NCBI RefSeq assembly: GCF_030811655.1
Contig: NZ_JAUSRE010000012.1
Location: 83,746-147,745, forward strand
Length of the DNA stretch: 64,000 nt
Origin: Pseudarthrobacter enclensis
GTDB lineage: Bacteria > Actinomycetota > Actinomycetes > Actinomycetales > Micrococcaceae
Direction: 5' to 3'
Part shown: in pieces, positions 1 through 8,124 of the stretch
Layout of the letters: each line of letters begins with the position of its first letter
How positions within the stretch are numbered: the stretch's first letter is position 1
Notes under the pieces: generated by a model
Told to the model about the DNA's origin: nothing
Seen by the model: only the letters and a program-made list of their open reading frames with translations
Databases searched by the model: none
Program-made: the position numbers and the translations under genes

Positions 1-2
1 TC

Positions 3-2069
3 CTCCTGGTCCTGTACGTGGGGCATGCCGAAACGGTCATTGGCCTCATCGGCGCCCTTCTGGGTCTCCTTGCGGGCTGGTGGATCCAGGGGGACCAGGG
101 GCGGCTGCACCGCCACCGGTCCACGGGCCGGGAGACCAGGAACCTGCTTGCGCTCACCGTTGCCGTGTTCGCTGTGGGTCCCATCCTGACCGGCATCACC
201 CGTGCGCCAACCGGTCCGCTGGCATTGCTGCGGGACGTCGTGCTGAGTCCGATGCCGACGCTCAGCCAGCTGGTGTTCAACTGCGGGGCAACAGTTGACG
301 CCTCATGTCTGGAAACAGGAAGGGCAGGTTTCGCAGGACCGTTTGGCCTGGCCCTGGCGGTGGTACCTGTCATCCTGCTGCTGATCTGCGCGGACGGCAT
401 GCGCCGCGGCCGCCGGCTCGCCCTCAACATCGCCTTGACCATCCAGTTGGTAGTCACGGCCCTGGCGGCCGTGTACCTTACCCTGTTCGCCCTCGTCCCG
501 TCGCGGCTCCAGGGCACACATTCAACCCCGCTGTCCTCTGCTTTCGCCCACGTGCTTCCGCTGGTGGTGGTCCCGCTGTTGCTGGCCGTCATCTTGTGGC
601 TCAACCGGCGGCAGTTCCGCGTACAGACCCGCCCGGGTGCCCGCCGCGTACTGGCGGCCGTGGTCTGCGGGACATGGCTGGTCCTCGCCGGTTCCTATAC
701 CGTGGCCTGGTTCTTATCCGGGGGACTGGCCCGCGACGGCGGGCTGCTGGGCCTGTTCGCCGAATTGGCGCGGCAGTACGTTCCGGTGCCGATTCCACAG
801 CAATTCCGCAGGGTCTTTCCGGACCAGGCCAGCGCCGAGGCCATACTGTTCGCCTATTCCGGTCCGGTGTTCTGGCTTGTGGCCCTGGTGGCTGTGTGGT
901 GGGTGCTGGTGGGCCGGAACCACGGCCTGAACTTCGGCCGGCAGGACCGGGACCGCGCGCGCGAACTACTCCATCAGGGCGGGGGCCCGCTGTCCTGGAT
1001 GGCGCTGTGGGAGCCGAACACCTACTGGTTCAGCCCGGACGGTGCCGGTGCCATGCCTTTCCAGCAGCACGGGACGGTGGCGTTGACCCTGGGCGGCGCC
1101 ATCGGCGACCGAAGAGCGGAGCAGCAGGTCACGGAAGGCTTCCTGGACTACTGCCGCGGCCAGGCCCTGATACCCGCGCTGTATTCCTGCGACGACACCA
1201 TGTGGCCAATGCTGCGGGAACGCGGCTTTTCCCGGGTGGCCGTTGCGCAGGAGACGCGCCTGGCGCTGAACGAGCTGGAGTTCAAGGGAAAGGAATGGCA
1301 GAACGTCCGGACCGCCCTGAACCGTGCCGCGAAGCTGGGGGTGCATGCCGTCTGGGGCTCGTACCACTCGCTCCCTGCGGCGCTCCGGTTGCGGCTCAAC
1401 GAGGTGTCCGAGGAATGGGCGGCCGGCAAGTCTGTTCCGGAAATGGGCTTTACGCTGGGCGGCGTGGACGAGCTCGACGACGAGGAAGTCCTTTGCTGCC
1501 TGGCCGTCGACGGGAACGGCGCTGTCCACGGAGTGACCAGCTGGCTGCCCGTGTACGACGACGGCCGGCTGGTGAGCAGGACGCTGGACGTCATGCGCCG
1601 CGGCAGCGAGGGGTTTCCGGGCGTGATGGAGTTCCTGATCGCCTCGGCCGTGCTGGAGTTGCGGGATTCGGTTGACGTGATCTCGCTGTCGGGCTCTCCG
1701 CTGGCAACCCGTCCGGACACCGACCAGGAGAACCCTGCAGGGTCAGCAGCACCGGCAGGCGGCGGGCAGCCGGGCGCCCAGGACGGTGCGGCCGAAAGCG
1801 AGGCGAACGAAGATCCAGGGGCCACCGATGAGGGCGCGCAGAATCTGGTGCGGATCCTGGACCTGGTGGGCCGCGCACTTGAGCCGGTGTACGGCTTCCG
1901 GTCCCTGGCGGCCTTCAAGTCCCGGTTCAAACCCGAATACCGCGCCCTCTACCTTTACTACCAGGACCCGCTGCATCTGCCGGCCATCGGCAGGGCACTT
2001 ACCCGGGCTTATCTGCCCGGTCTGTCCCTGGCGCAGGGTGCCCGGCTGGTCGGAAAATTGGTCACCTGA
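3..2069 (+). CDS. MprF-like membrane protein with phosphatidylglycerol lysyltransferase (DUF2156) domain, 5' partial
   Basis: The reading frame is open to the window edge, so the true start lies upstream; a GTG at 18 is only the first in-window start-like codon. The N-terminal half has about six or seven hydrophobic segments. The C-terminal half resembles the aminoacyl-transferase domain of MprF/LysX-type lysylphosphatidylglycerol synthases, with a characteristic stretch around KGKEWQNVRTALNRA. Such enzymes add amino acids to membrane phosphatidylglycerol using charged tRNA and lower sensitivity to cationic peptides. A Gly/Ala/Pro-rich insert of about 50 residues near the C-terminus interrupts the conserved domain and looks like a linker. 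The first visible hydrophobic segment (GLIGALLGLLAG) could be the last helix of a rhomboid-like module, which is inference. The substrate amino acid is unknown. Confidence 0.75.
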   Translation, partial: LLVLYVGHAETVIGLIGALLGLLAGWWIQGDQGRLHRHRSTGRETRNLLALTVAVFAVGPILTGITRAPTGPLALLRDVVLSPMPTLSQLVFNCGATVDASCLETGRAGFAGPFGLALAVVPVILLLICADGMRRGRRLALNIALTIQLVVTALAAVYLTLFALVPSRLQGTHSTPLSSAFAHVLPLVVVPLLLAVILWLNRRQFRVQTRPGARRVLAAVVCGTWLVLAGSYTVAWFLSGGLARDGGLLGLFAELARQYVPVPIPQQFRRVFPDQASAEAILFAYSGPVFWLVALVAVWWVLVGRNHGLNFGRQDRDRARELLHQGGGPLSWMALWEPNTYWFSPDGAGAMPFQQHGTVALTLGGAIGDRRAEQQVTEGFLDYCRGQALIPALYSCDDTMWPMLRERGFSRVAVAQETRLALNELEFKGKEWQNVRTALNRAAKLGVHAVWGSYHSLPAALRLRLNEVSEEWAAGKSVPEMGFTLGGVDELDDEEVLCCLAVDGNGAVHGVTSWLPVYDDGRLVSRTLDVMRRGSEGFPGVMEFLIASAVLELRDSVDVISLSGSPLATRPDTDQENPAGSAAPAGGGQPGAQDGAAESEANEDPGATDEGAQNLVRILDLVGRALEPVYGFRSLAAFKSRFKPEYRALYLYYQDPLHLPAIGRALTRAYLPGLSLAQGARLVGKLVT

Positions 2070-2151
2070 CCGCCTCAACAGCGGCTGTGAACCGTGGGTG
2101 CTAAAGCGGGGGAATCAATAAAGTCGCATTCCATTTGCGAAATTGGGAATA

Positions 2152-2191
2152 AACAAATGGTCCCCGGCAAATTTGCCGGGGACCATTTGTT
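2152..2191 (-). terminator. Probable terminator of the cold-shock gene
   Basis: A perfect inverted repeat with two 20-base arms (2152-2171 and 2172-2191) and no spacer lies 31 bases beyond the csp stop codon. On the minus strand it is followed by TTTATT, so it fits a factor-independent terminator for csp. It may also stop transcripts arriving from the upstream plus-strand gene. Confidence 0.75.
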
Positions 2192-2222
2192 GTGACAGCC
2201 GCCTGAAGCGGCCGGCGGGTAA

Positions 2223-2426
2223 CTAGACCAGAGTGACGCCGGTGGCCTGCGGGCCCTTTGCGCCCTGGCCGATTTCGAACTGAACGCGCTGGTTCTCGTC
2301 GAGGGTCTTGAAGCCGCCGGTCTGGATCTCGGAGTAGTGAACGAAGACATCGCCATCGGAGTCGTCCGGGGTGATGAAGCCGAAGCCCTTTTCAGCGTTG
2401 AACCACTTCACGGTTCCCTGTGCCAT
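2223..2426 (-). CDS. cspA: Cold-shock protein, CspA family
   Basis: A 67-residue single cold-shock domain, the usual length for the family. Both RNA-binding motifs are visible: KGFGFI (RNP1) and DVFVHYS (RNP2). It starts [17 protein letters not shown], typical of actinobacterial CspA. These proteins bind single-stranded RNA and DNA and melt mRNA structure in the cytoplasm. A GAGGAG ribosome-binding site sits about 6 bases before the ATG. The gene stands alone, with a leader of up to about 200 bases and its own terminator. The paralogue identity (CspA, CspB or CspC) cannot be decided from sequence, so the symbol is provisional. Confidence 0.93.
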   Translation of the reverse strand: MAQGTVKWFNAEKGFGFITPDDSDGDVFVHYSEIQTGGFKTLDENQRVQFEIGQGAKGPQATGVTLV

Positions 2427-2548
2427 TTATTTCTCCTCATTGTGGAACTTTTTAAGACCGGCACACCTCGTGCCGCCCTTGGTCACTCCGCGAGAAGAAT
2501 CCTGGTTTGCCGTGGCCCCCTAGGGGACCGGCGCTGCAGGAGCTTCGC

Positions 2549-2570
2549 GCTCGCAACATGTCTTGCGAGC
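2549..2570 (-). promoter_or_regulatory. Stem-loop in the csp 5' leader
   Basis: Eight-base arms GCTCGCAA and TTGCGAGC flank a 6-base loop, in the probable untranslated leader of csp (about 125 bases before the ATG). It has no U-tract after it on the minus strand, so it does not look like a terminator. Long structured leaders are common in csp mRNAs and can control translation with temperature; that role here is inference. Confidence 0.4.
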
Positions 2571-2600
2571 ATGAAAAACACCTACACAAAGACTGAGATA

Positions 2601-2629
2601 AGAATTTCATGCCCGTTCCCGCAGGTCAA
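2601..2629 (-). promoter_or_regulatory. Candidate csp promoter
   Basis: On the minus strand a TTGACC box (2624-2629) is followed after 17 bases by AATTCT (2601-2606). The -35 is good and the -10 poor, so this is tentative. The 302-base gap from 2427 to 2728 otherwise holds only the csp leader and its stem-loop; no gene was seen there. Confidence 0.3.
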
Positions 2630-2728
2630 CGGCCCGCACAACAAAAAGGATAAAAATTAGGTAAAAAACAGGTGACCGCACGGCTCCGGCGAAAGGGGCA
2701 ATTTGGTGCCTGGAGCAACAGTTGAAAT

Positions 2729-3424
2729 CTAGAAGAGCCGTGATTCGCTGTCGTCCACCCCGCGCATGGCGTCGTAGTCCAGCGTGACGCAGTCGATTCC
2801 GCGGTCGTTGGCGAGGACCTTTGCCTGCGGTTTGATCTGCTGGGCCGCAAAAATGCCGCGGACGGGTGCCAGCAGGGGGTCGCGGTTGAGCAGTTCCAGG
2901 TACCGCGTGAGCTGCTCCACGCCGTCGATGTCGCCCCTGCGCTTGAGTTCGATGGCCACCGTGGCGCCGTCGGCGTCCCGGGCCAGGATGTCAACGGGGC
3001 CGATGGCGGTGAAGTACTCGCGCCTGATCAGGGAGTAGCCCTGGCCCAGCGTTTCAATCTGCTCGGCGAGCAGGCGCTGCAGGTCCGCCTCCACGCCGTC
3101 CTTGATCAGCCCGGGGTCCACGCCGAGGTCGTGGGAGGATTCGCTGATCTTTTCATGGATGTTGATGATGAGCCGGTCATCTGTCTTGGCAGACTGCACT
3201 GTCCACTGCTCCACCACGCCAAGTTCCAGGTCCACCTCGTCAGGGGACGAGACCCTGAGCCTGGCCGGCGGGCTCATCCAGTTCAGGGGTTTGTAGGAAC
3301 CGCCGTCGGAGTGGACCAGCACGGAGCCGTCCGCCTTGACCAGCAGCAGCCGGGTGGCGAGGGGGAGATGGGCTTTGAGCCGGCCAACGTAATCAACGGA
3401 GCAATGGGCTATGACAAGTCGCAC
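2729..3424 (-). CDS. nucS: Mismatch-specific endonuclease NucS/EndoMS
   Basis: A 231-residue protein matching the actinobacterial NucS family in length and opening ([15 protein letters not shown]). The C-terminal nuclease domain carries a PD-(D/E)XK core with D145, E159 and K161 (DILARD then IELKRR). The extreme C-terminus SESRLF resembles a beta-clamp-binding tail, in line with the reported dependence of corynebacterial NucS on the replication clamp. NucS cuts both strands at mismatches and replaces MutS/MutL in most Actinobacteria. The GTG start at 3424 was chosen because the family signature begins exactly there and a TAGTCT box lies 7 bases upstream, suggesting a leaderless mRNA. The frame stays open further upstream, but that extension lacks family similarity. 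Confidence 0.93.
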   Translation of the reverse strand: MRLVIAHCSVDYVGRLKAHLPLATRLLLVKADGSVLVHSDGGSYKPLNWMSPPARLRVSSPDEVDLELGVVEQWTVQSAKTDDRLIINIHEKISESSHDLGVDPGLIKDGVEADLQRLLAEQIETLGQGYSLIRREYFTAIGPVDILARDADGATVAIELKRRGDIDGVEQLTRYLELLNRDPLLAPVRGIFAAQQIKPQAKVLANDRGIDCVTLDYDAMRGVDDSESRLF

Positions 3425-3431
3425 GCCGTAC

Positions 3432-3437
3432 AGACTA
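3432..3437 (-). promoter_or_regulatory. -10 box of nucS (leaderless)
   Basis: TAGTCT on the minus strand ends 7 bases before the nucS GTG, with no ribosome-binding site between. The spacing would place the transcription start at or next to the start codon. Confidence 0.5.
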
Positions 3438-3541
3438 CCGCGTGGGCCCGGCCGGGAACGTCCGACGGCGGCACGACGGCGGGCGGCAAGGCGGACCAGG
3501 GAGCGGGGCGGGCAGTCGCGCAGCTGGGGCAGAATGGTTAC

Positions 3542-3895
3542 ATGCCGCGTTCCAACCGTCCCCGCCGTCCAGTCTCCGGAAAGGGACCTGCTTCCGGCAG
3601 GGGTGCGGGACGCAAGGGGAGCGGGGACGTGCCTGAGCTTGACCTCGAGCGTGCGCGGGCGGGTATCGTCCGCCGCGAAAGCGCCCCGGACGGCGAGTGG
3701 ATGGTCCGGACCATGACTGCCAGGAACGCCGAGAAGACCTACATCTGCCCCGAGTGCTCCACGGCCGTGCTGCCCGGCGTCGCGCACCTGGTGGTGTGGA
3801 AGGACGACCACCTCTTTGGCGCAGCCGCCGGCCTGGCCGAACGCCGGCACTGGCATACCAACTGCTGGTTGACGCGCAGCTACCGCTACCGCTGA
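3542..3895 (+). CDS. Small conserved actinobacterial protein with a C-terminal zinc-ribbon-like motif
   Basis: 117 residues. The first 35 or so are basic and Gly/Pro/Arg-rich, probably disordered and able to touch nucleic acid. The conserved part has CPEC near residue 77 and HWHTNCW near the end, spaced like a Cys/His metal site. Similar proteins next to nucS in Actinobacteria are often labelled 'ATP/GTP-binding', but no P-loop is visible, so that label is not supported here. The gene is divergent from nucS with 117 bases between starts. The upstream CAGAAT, 6 bases before the ATG, is one base off the leaderless -10 pattern. Function unknown. Confidence 0.75.
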   Translation: MPRSNRPRRPVSGKGPASGRGAGRKGSGDVPELDLERARAGIVRRESAPDGEWMVRTMTARNAEKTYICPECSTAVLPGVAHLVVWKDDHLFGAAAGLAERRHWHTNCWLTRSYRYR

Positions 3896-3926
3896 CCCGC
3901 GCGGGCAGAAGAACCTCCGCTGTCGC

Positions 3927-3932
3927 TAAGCT
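3927..3932 (+). promoter_or_regulatory. -10 box of the hydrolase at 3940 (leaderless)
   Basis: TAAGCT lies 7 bases before the ATG, with no purine-rich ribosome-binding site. Confidence 0.5.
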
Positions 3933-3939
3933 GGCAGGC

Positions 3940-4737
3940 ATGACTTTTGATCCGGCGTCGTACCAGTTCACCCAATCCGCGGGCCCCGCTCCCATCCGTG
4001 CCTCCACTGTCCTGCCCGCCAGGCGCGAGAACATCGAGCTGCACACGGCGGACGGCCACACGCTGGTGGGGGAGTTGGCCCTTCCCGAATCCGGGCCGGT
4101 ACGGGCCACGCTGATCACGCTGCATCCACTTCCGACGCACGGCGGTTTCATGGATTCCCACGTCTACCGCAAGGCTTCCTATCGCCTGCCGGCGCTGGCG
4201 GGGATCGCGGTCCTGCGCTTCAACACCAGGGGCACGGCGTCCGCCCGCGGCACCAGCAGCGGCGGCTTCGAGGAAGGAATCGGCGAACGCCGGGACGTTG
4301 AGGCTGCGGTCCGCTTCGCCGTGGAACGGGGCCTGCCCAACCGCTGGCTGGTCGGCTGGTCGTTCGGGACCGAGCTGGCCCTGATGTATGGCGCTGTTGA
4401 ACCGGTTGCCCCGCAGATTGATGGCGCCGTGTTGCTGTCCCCGCCGCTGCACCGTGCCACGGACAAGCACCTGCAGCTGTGGGCGGAATCGGGCAAGCCG
4501 CTTCTGGTCCTGGTTCCGGAGCACGATGATTTCCTGCAGCCCGCCGAGGCGGCGCAACGGTTCAGCCTGGTGCCCCAGGCCCGCGTGGTGGGCGTGGCCG
4601 GGGCAAAGCACCTGTGGGTGGGGGAGAAGTACGCCGCGCGGGTCCTCAATGACATCGTGGCGCAGGTCAGCCCCGGGCAGTCAGGCGCGGAGCTGCCGCA
4701 GGAATGGGACGGCCCGACGGCGACCGCCTCTGCCTAA
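3940..4737 (+). CDS. Alpha/beta hydrolase
   Basis: 265 residues with an alpha/beta-hydrolase pattern: an early HPLPTHGG oxyanion-type loop, a nucleophile elbow at GWSFG, an acid in PEHDDF and a late histidine in GAKHLW. This resembles the dienelactone hydrolase-like/YfbB-type 'alpha/beta hydrolase' group; no substrate can be assigned. It is cytoplasmic, with no signal peptide. The start at 3940 is supported by a TAAGCT box 7 bases upstream. It is convergent with the AI-2E-type gene. Confidence 0.8.
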   Translation: MTFDPASYQFTQSAGPAPIRASTVLPARRENIELHTADGHTLVGELALPESGPVRATLITLHPLPTHGGFMDSHVYRKASYRLPALAGIAVLRFNTRGTASARGTSSGGFEEGIGERRDVEAAVRFAVERGLPNRWLVGWSFGTELALMYGAVEPVAPQIDGAVLLSPPLHRATDKHLQLWAESGKPLLVLVPEHDDFLQPAEAAQRFSLVPQARVVGVAGAKHLWVGEKYAARVLNDIVAQVSPGQSGAELPQEWDGPTATASA

Positions 4738-4758
4738 AGGGTGGCCGCCCTTAGGACC
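4736..4758 (+). terminator. Weak hairpin overlapping the hydrolase stop codon
   Basis: CTAAAGGG and CCCTTAG can pair around a 6-base loop with one bulge. There is no U-tract. It could separate the convergent hydrolase and AI-2E-type genes, but support is thin. Confidence 0.25.
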
Positions 4759-4802
4759 GCCCGGAAGCCATGCCACCGGGAAGCGGCCCCTGCTCAAAGC
4801 TG

Positions 4803-6119
4803 CTAGTGCTGGTCCTGCCGCACGATGTAGATTTCGCGGACCAGGAGCAGGACTGCGGCTGCGGTGGGAATGGCGATCAGGGCGCCGAGCACGCCCAGCA
4901 GGCTGCCGCCGGCAATCACGGAGATCACCGCCACCGCACCGGGAACGGCGACGGCCTTCTGCATGATGCGCGGTGAAATGAAGTACGCCTCGAACTGCAG
5001 GTAGGCGAAGTAGCAGATGGCGTAGACGGCGGCCACCTGCCAGCCCTCGGTGAGGGACACGAGGGTTACCACGATGCCTGCGATCATGCCGCCCACCAGG
5101 GGGATGAATGCCAGCAGGACCACCACAAACGCCAGGAGCAGGGCGAAGGGAACGCCGACGATGGACATCACCACAAAGGCGAAGGTGGCGTTGAGCAGGG
5201 CCACGCAGGCCTGGCCGATCACGTAGTTTCCGACGGACCGCGTAATCTCCTCGGAGAGGGCTGCCACCCGCTTCCGCCGGGAACGCGGGGCGAGGCGGTA
5301 GCCCCACTTTTTCATGGCCGGCAGGGCTGCCAGGAAATACAGGCTCAGCACCAAAACGATCAGGGCGCCGAAGAGGCCGTTGGCCACCGTTGATCCGAAA
5401 CCCACCACACCCCCGAAAATGCCGCCCATCGCGGCGGGGTCGTTGACGAACTTATTCACTTCTTCGGTGATGCGGTCGCGGAGTCCGAACTGGTCATCGA
5501 GGCTGCGGAAGAGCTCGGAATCCATGAAGTTGTGCACCCAGTCGGGCGCCTGCCGCACGATCTCGGACACCTGCTCAACGATCGTGGGAATGAGGGTGGC
5601 AAAGAAACCCACGACGGCGCCCATGAGGACGGCCACTGAGACCAGGATGCCGGCCGGCCGGGGAATCTTCCGGTTTTCGAGCCAGCCCACCACGGGTTCG
5701 AGCCCCAGCGCTATGAACAGCGCCGCGACGATCCACAGCAGCAGCTGCGTCGTGTGTGAGCCGATCCAGTACACCAGCAGCGCCAGTCCCACGCCCACTG
5801 TTCCCATGAAGCCCATGTACAGCGGATGCTGGGGCGACATGCGCGGCCCCGGGTGCCCGAACTGCGGCTCCTCTTCCCCTTCGTGGTCTGCTTCCGGCGT
5901 CTGTCCGGTGAACTCCGGCGGCATCTCGAAGCGGAGCCTCGGCTGGGCTCCGGGCAGCGGCTGGCGCAGCCGCCGGACCACCTGGCCGAGCGCGGCCGCA
6001 GCAGTGCCCCTCCGGTGTGCCGCTGCCATGCCCAGGGGAGGTATGGCAGCCGGGACGGGGCGCTGGGCTTCCCCGGGATCTCCGGCTGCCGCCATGGACG
6101 GATCCGTCTTGTCAGTCAC
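4803..6119 (-). CDS. AI-2E family transporter (PerM/TqsA-like)
   Basis: 438 residues. The first 110 are Pro/Ala/Arg-rich and soluble; after that come about eight hydrophobic segments with the AI-2E transporter pattern (paired N-terminal helices, a soluble loop near VPTIVEQVSEIVRQAPDW, then a cluster of helices with FIPLVGGMIAG). Family members are linked to autoinducer-2 export or Na+(Li+)/H+ antiport, and annotation as a quorum-sensing exporter is not safe. The GTG start at 6119 is the most upstream plausible one; it has no clear ribosome-binding site, so a downstream Met is possible. Confidence 0.82.
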   Translation of the reverse strand: MTDKTDPSMAAAGDPGEAQRPVPAAIPPLGMAAAHRRGTAAAALGQVVRRLRQPLPGAQPRLRFEMPPEFTGQTPEADHEGEEEPQFGHPGPRMSPQHPLYMGFMGTVGVGLALLVYWIGSHTTQLLLWIVAALFIALGLEPVVGWLENRKIPRPAGILVSVAVLMGAVVGFFATLIPTIVEQVSEIVRQAPDWVHNFMDSELFRSLDDQFGLRDRITEEVNKFVNDPAAMGGIFGGVVGFGSTVANGLFGALIVLVLSLYFLAALPAMKKWGYRLAPRSRRKRVAALSEEITRSVGNYVIGQACVALLNATFAFVVMSIVGVPFALLLAFVVVLLAFIPLVGGMIAGIVVTLVSLTEGWQVAAVYAICYFAYLQFEAYFISPRIMQKAVAVPGAVAVISVIAGGSLLGVLGALIAIPTAAAVLLLVREIYIVRQDQH

Positions 6120-6272
6120 TGGTTTTGGGGGCCTGTTCCGTGCGTGGCGCCGCTTGGGCGGGCCGGTGTGATGATCATCGCAAACACTATCAGCAGGCTT
6201 GTCATGAAGAGCCGGAAGCGCATCGGGGCGTCCAGCAAACGTCCGTTCCGGGAGGCGCGGAGGGGGCCCCTG

Positions 6273-6291
6273 GTAACAAAAAGGTTACTAT
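6273..6291 (+). promoter_or_regulatory. Promoter region of the 6327 gene with small inverted repeat
   Basis: GTAAC (6273-6277) and GTTAC (6284-6288) form a short inverted repeat that overlaps TACTAT (6286-6291), a good -10 box. This would give a leader of about 29 bases. The repeat could be an operator; no -35 match was seen. The 207-base region from 6120 serves both divergent genes and also holds a 10-base palindrome, GATGATCATC, at 6170-6179. Confidence 0.4.
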
Positions 6292-6326
6292 TGAAGGTAA
6301 ACCCCCGCTGATGATAGGTGTTTCCC

Positions 6327-8072
6327 TTGCGTTTAAAGACTGCAGCCGCACTCGTGCTGCTCGGCCTCCTGACACTTTTGGCCGGTATCGGCCAGAGAAC
6401 CATCTGGGCTCCTTCCGAGACGTTCACGGCATCACTGCCGGCTGATTCCGCAGCCGCACCCGTGACCGTCATCGACCAGAAGCTGCGCACCCTGCATGAC
6501 GGGCCCGTCAAGATCACCGTCCAGGGCGACGGCAATTTCATGCTGGCCACCGGCCGGCCTGATGATGTCAGCGCCTGGGTGGGCAAGACCGCCCACAACA
6601 CCATCACGGGGGTTTCCGAGGACGAAAAGTCCCTCACGGTTGACCACGCGGACGGCGACGCAACCGCCCCCAACCCCGCCGGTTCGGACCTGTGGGTATC
6701 CAATGAGAACGCCAGTGGCGAACTCGAATACACGTGGACGCCGCCCGCGGACGGAGACTGGAGCCTCCTGCTTGCCGCCGACGGAACCAAGCCGGCGCCT
6801 GCCTCGGTGTCCATGACGTTCCCCAACGACACGTCCACGCCCTGGGCTGTTCCGCTGATGGTCCTGGGCGGCCTGCTGATCATCGGCGGCATCGCGCTGG
6901 CACTGCTCCACACACGCGGGAAGAACGGGCAGGGCGGCGGCCGCCTTCCGGCCCCGTGGGCCCGGAAGGCGGCCCCCCAAGGCCCCGAAACCCATACCGC
7001 TGGTTCCCATGACACCGGCTCGGGGAACAACGGCCCCAACGGGCAGTCGCCATCGTCGTCCTCCAGGATCACCATGGTGGCAGCCGGCGTGGCAGCAGCA
7101 GTGCTTGCCGGCCCGGTCGTTGCTGCACAGGCGGCCACGCCCAGCCCCCAGCCCTCCGGCAGCACCTCGGCAGCCAAGGAATCCACCGGGTCGCCGGTGC
7201 TGCTGGATGCCCAGTTCCGCCGGATCCTGGAACAGGTCTCCAGTGCCACCGATGCCGGCGACGCAGCCAAGGACGCCGCGAAGCTCGGGGACCGCGTAGC
7301 CGGCCCGGAGCTGGAGGTGCGCACGCAAAACTACAAGATCCGCTCCCAGGTGGCTTCCTACGCGGCTCGAATGCCGGTCCGCTCCACCAAGCTCCTGACC
7401 ACCGTTGTCACCAGCGACCGCTCATGGCCGCGCTCCGTGCTGGCGGTAACCCAGGGAGACGGCAACGTGGTCCCGCAAATCCTGACCCTGGTCCAGCAGT
7501 CGCCGCGCGAGAACTACAAGCTGATGGAAACCACCCCGCTGCAGCCAGGCACTACATTCCCCACGATCAGCCGCGGCGGTACCCAAACGGTGGCGCCGTC
7601 CGACAAGACCGGGCTGCTCTACAGCGGCGAGGAAGCCATGTCCGGGCTCGCCGACCGGCTGACGTCCGCAGACTCACCGTTCAAGGACAAGCTCGTCGAG
7701 GGCCAGTCTTCGCCGTACATCGCCGATACCCTGTCCTACCAGGCGGAAGTGGTGAAGTCCGGAGACAACGGAAACTTCTCCTTCACGCACAAGGTGGTTC
7801 CAGAGAGCACCGTGGTGTTCCGCACCTCGGACGGCGGTGCCCTGGTCCTAGGCCGGATCAACTTCGGCTTTGAAGGCACCCCCAAGGCAGCCGGCGACAA
7901 ACTCAGCATCGGTGACGATGCCGCCGCCCTCGCCGGCGGCAAGGAAACCACTACGGGCATGGTCCTGAGCTTTGCCGAATCCATGGCGGTCTACGTGCCG
8001 CCGGCCGGATCCACGGACCCCATGAAGCTCGTTGCCGCCACCCGCGGCCTGGTCGGGGCCAGCTTCAAGTAG
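6327..8072 (+). CDS. Large membrane-anchored secreted protein of unknown function
   Basis: 581 residues. There is an N-terminal signal anchor (LVLLGLLTLLAG), an extracytoplasmic beta-rich domain of about 160 residues, a second membrane segment (VPLMVLGGLLIIGGIALALL), a Pro/Gly/Ser-rich linker, a third hydrophobic stretch that reads like an internal signal (GVAAAVLAGPVVAAQAA), and a C-terminal domain of about 290 residues. The C-terminal part looks soluble and outside the cell. I do not recognise a Pfam family; similar proteins occur in Arthrobacter relatives. A TTG at 6327 was chosen because AGGTG lies 6 bases before it; GTG at 6318 is the alternative. Confidence 0.7.
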   Translation: MRLKTAAALVLLGLLTLLAGIGQRTIWAPSETFTASLPADSAAAPVTVIDQKLRTLHDGPVKITVQGDGNFMLATGRPDDVSAWVGKTAHNTITGVSEDEKSLTVDHADGDATAPNPAGSDLWVSNENASGELEYTWTPPADGDWSLLLAADGTKPAPASVSMTFPNDTSTPWAVPLMVLGGLLIIGGIALALLHTRGKNGQGGGRLPAPWARKAAPQGPETHTAGSHDTGSGNNGPNGQSPSSSSRITMVAAGVAAAVLAGPVVAAQAATPSPQPSGSTSAAKESTGSPVLLDAQFRRILEQVSSATDAGDAAKDAAKLGDRVAGPELEVRTQNYKIRSQVASYAARMPVRSTKLLTTVVTSDRSWPRSVLAVTQGDGNVVPQILTLVQQSPRENYKLMETTPLQPGTTFPTISRGGTQTVAPSDKTGLLYSGEEAMSGLADRLTSADSPFKDKLVEGQSSPYIADTLSYQAEVVKSGDNGNFSFTHKVVPESTVVFRTSDGGALVLGRINFGFEGTPKAAGDKLSIGDDAAALAGGKETTTGMVLSFAESMAVYVPPAGSTDPMKLVAATRGLVGASFK

Positions 8073-8111
8073 GGCCCCGACTGCATTACCACCGGCGGCG
8101 GCCGGAGTGGC

Positions 8112-8117
8112 TAGAGT
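8112..8117 (+). promoter_or_regulatory. -10 box of the thioredoxin/TPR gene (leaderless)
   Basis: TAGAGT ends 7 bases before the ATG at 8125. No ribosome-binding site is present. Confidence 0.5.
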
Positions 8118-8124
8118 GGGAAAC

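Noticed and set aside
3425..3856. Upstream extension of nucS to position 3856
   Set aside because: NucS family similarity begins at 3424, a -10 box sits there, and the extension overlaps the divergent gene.
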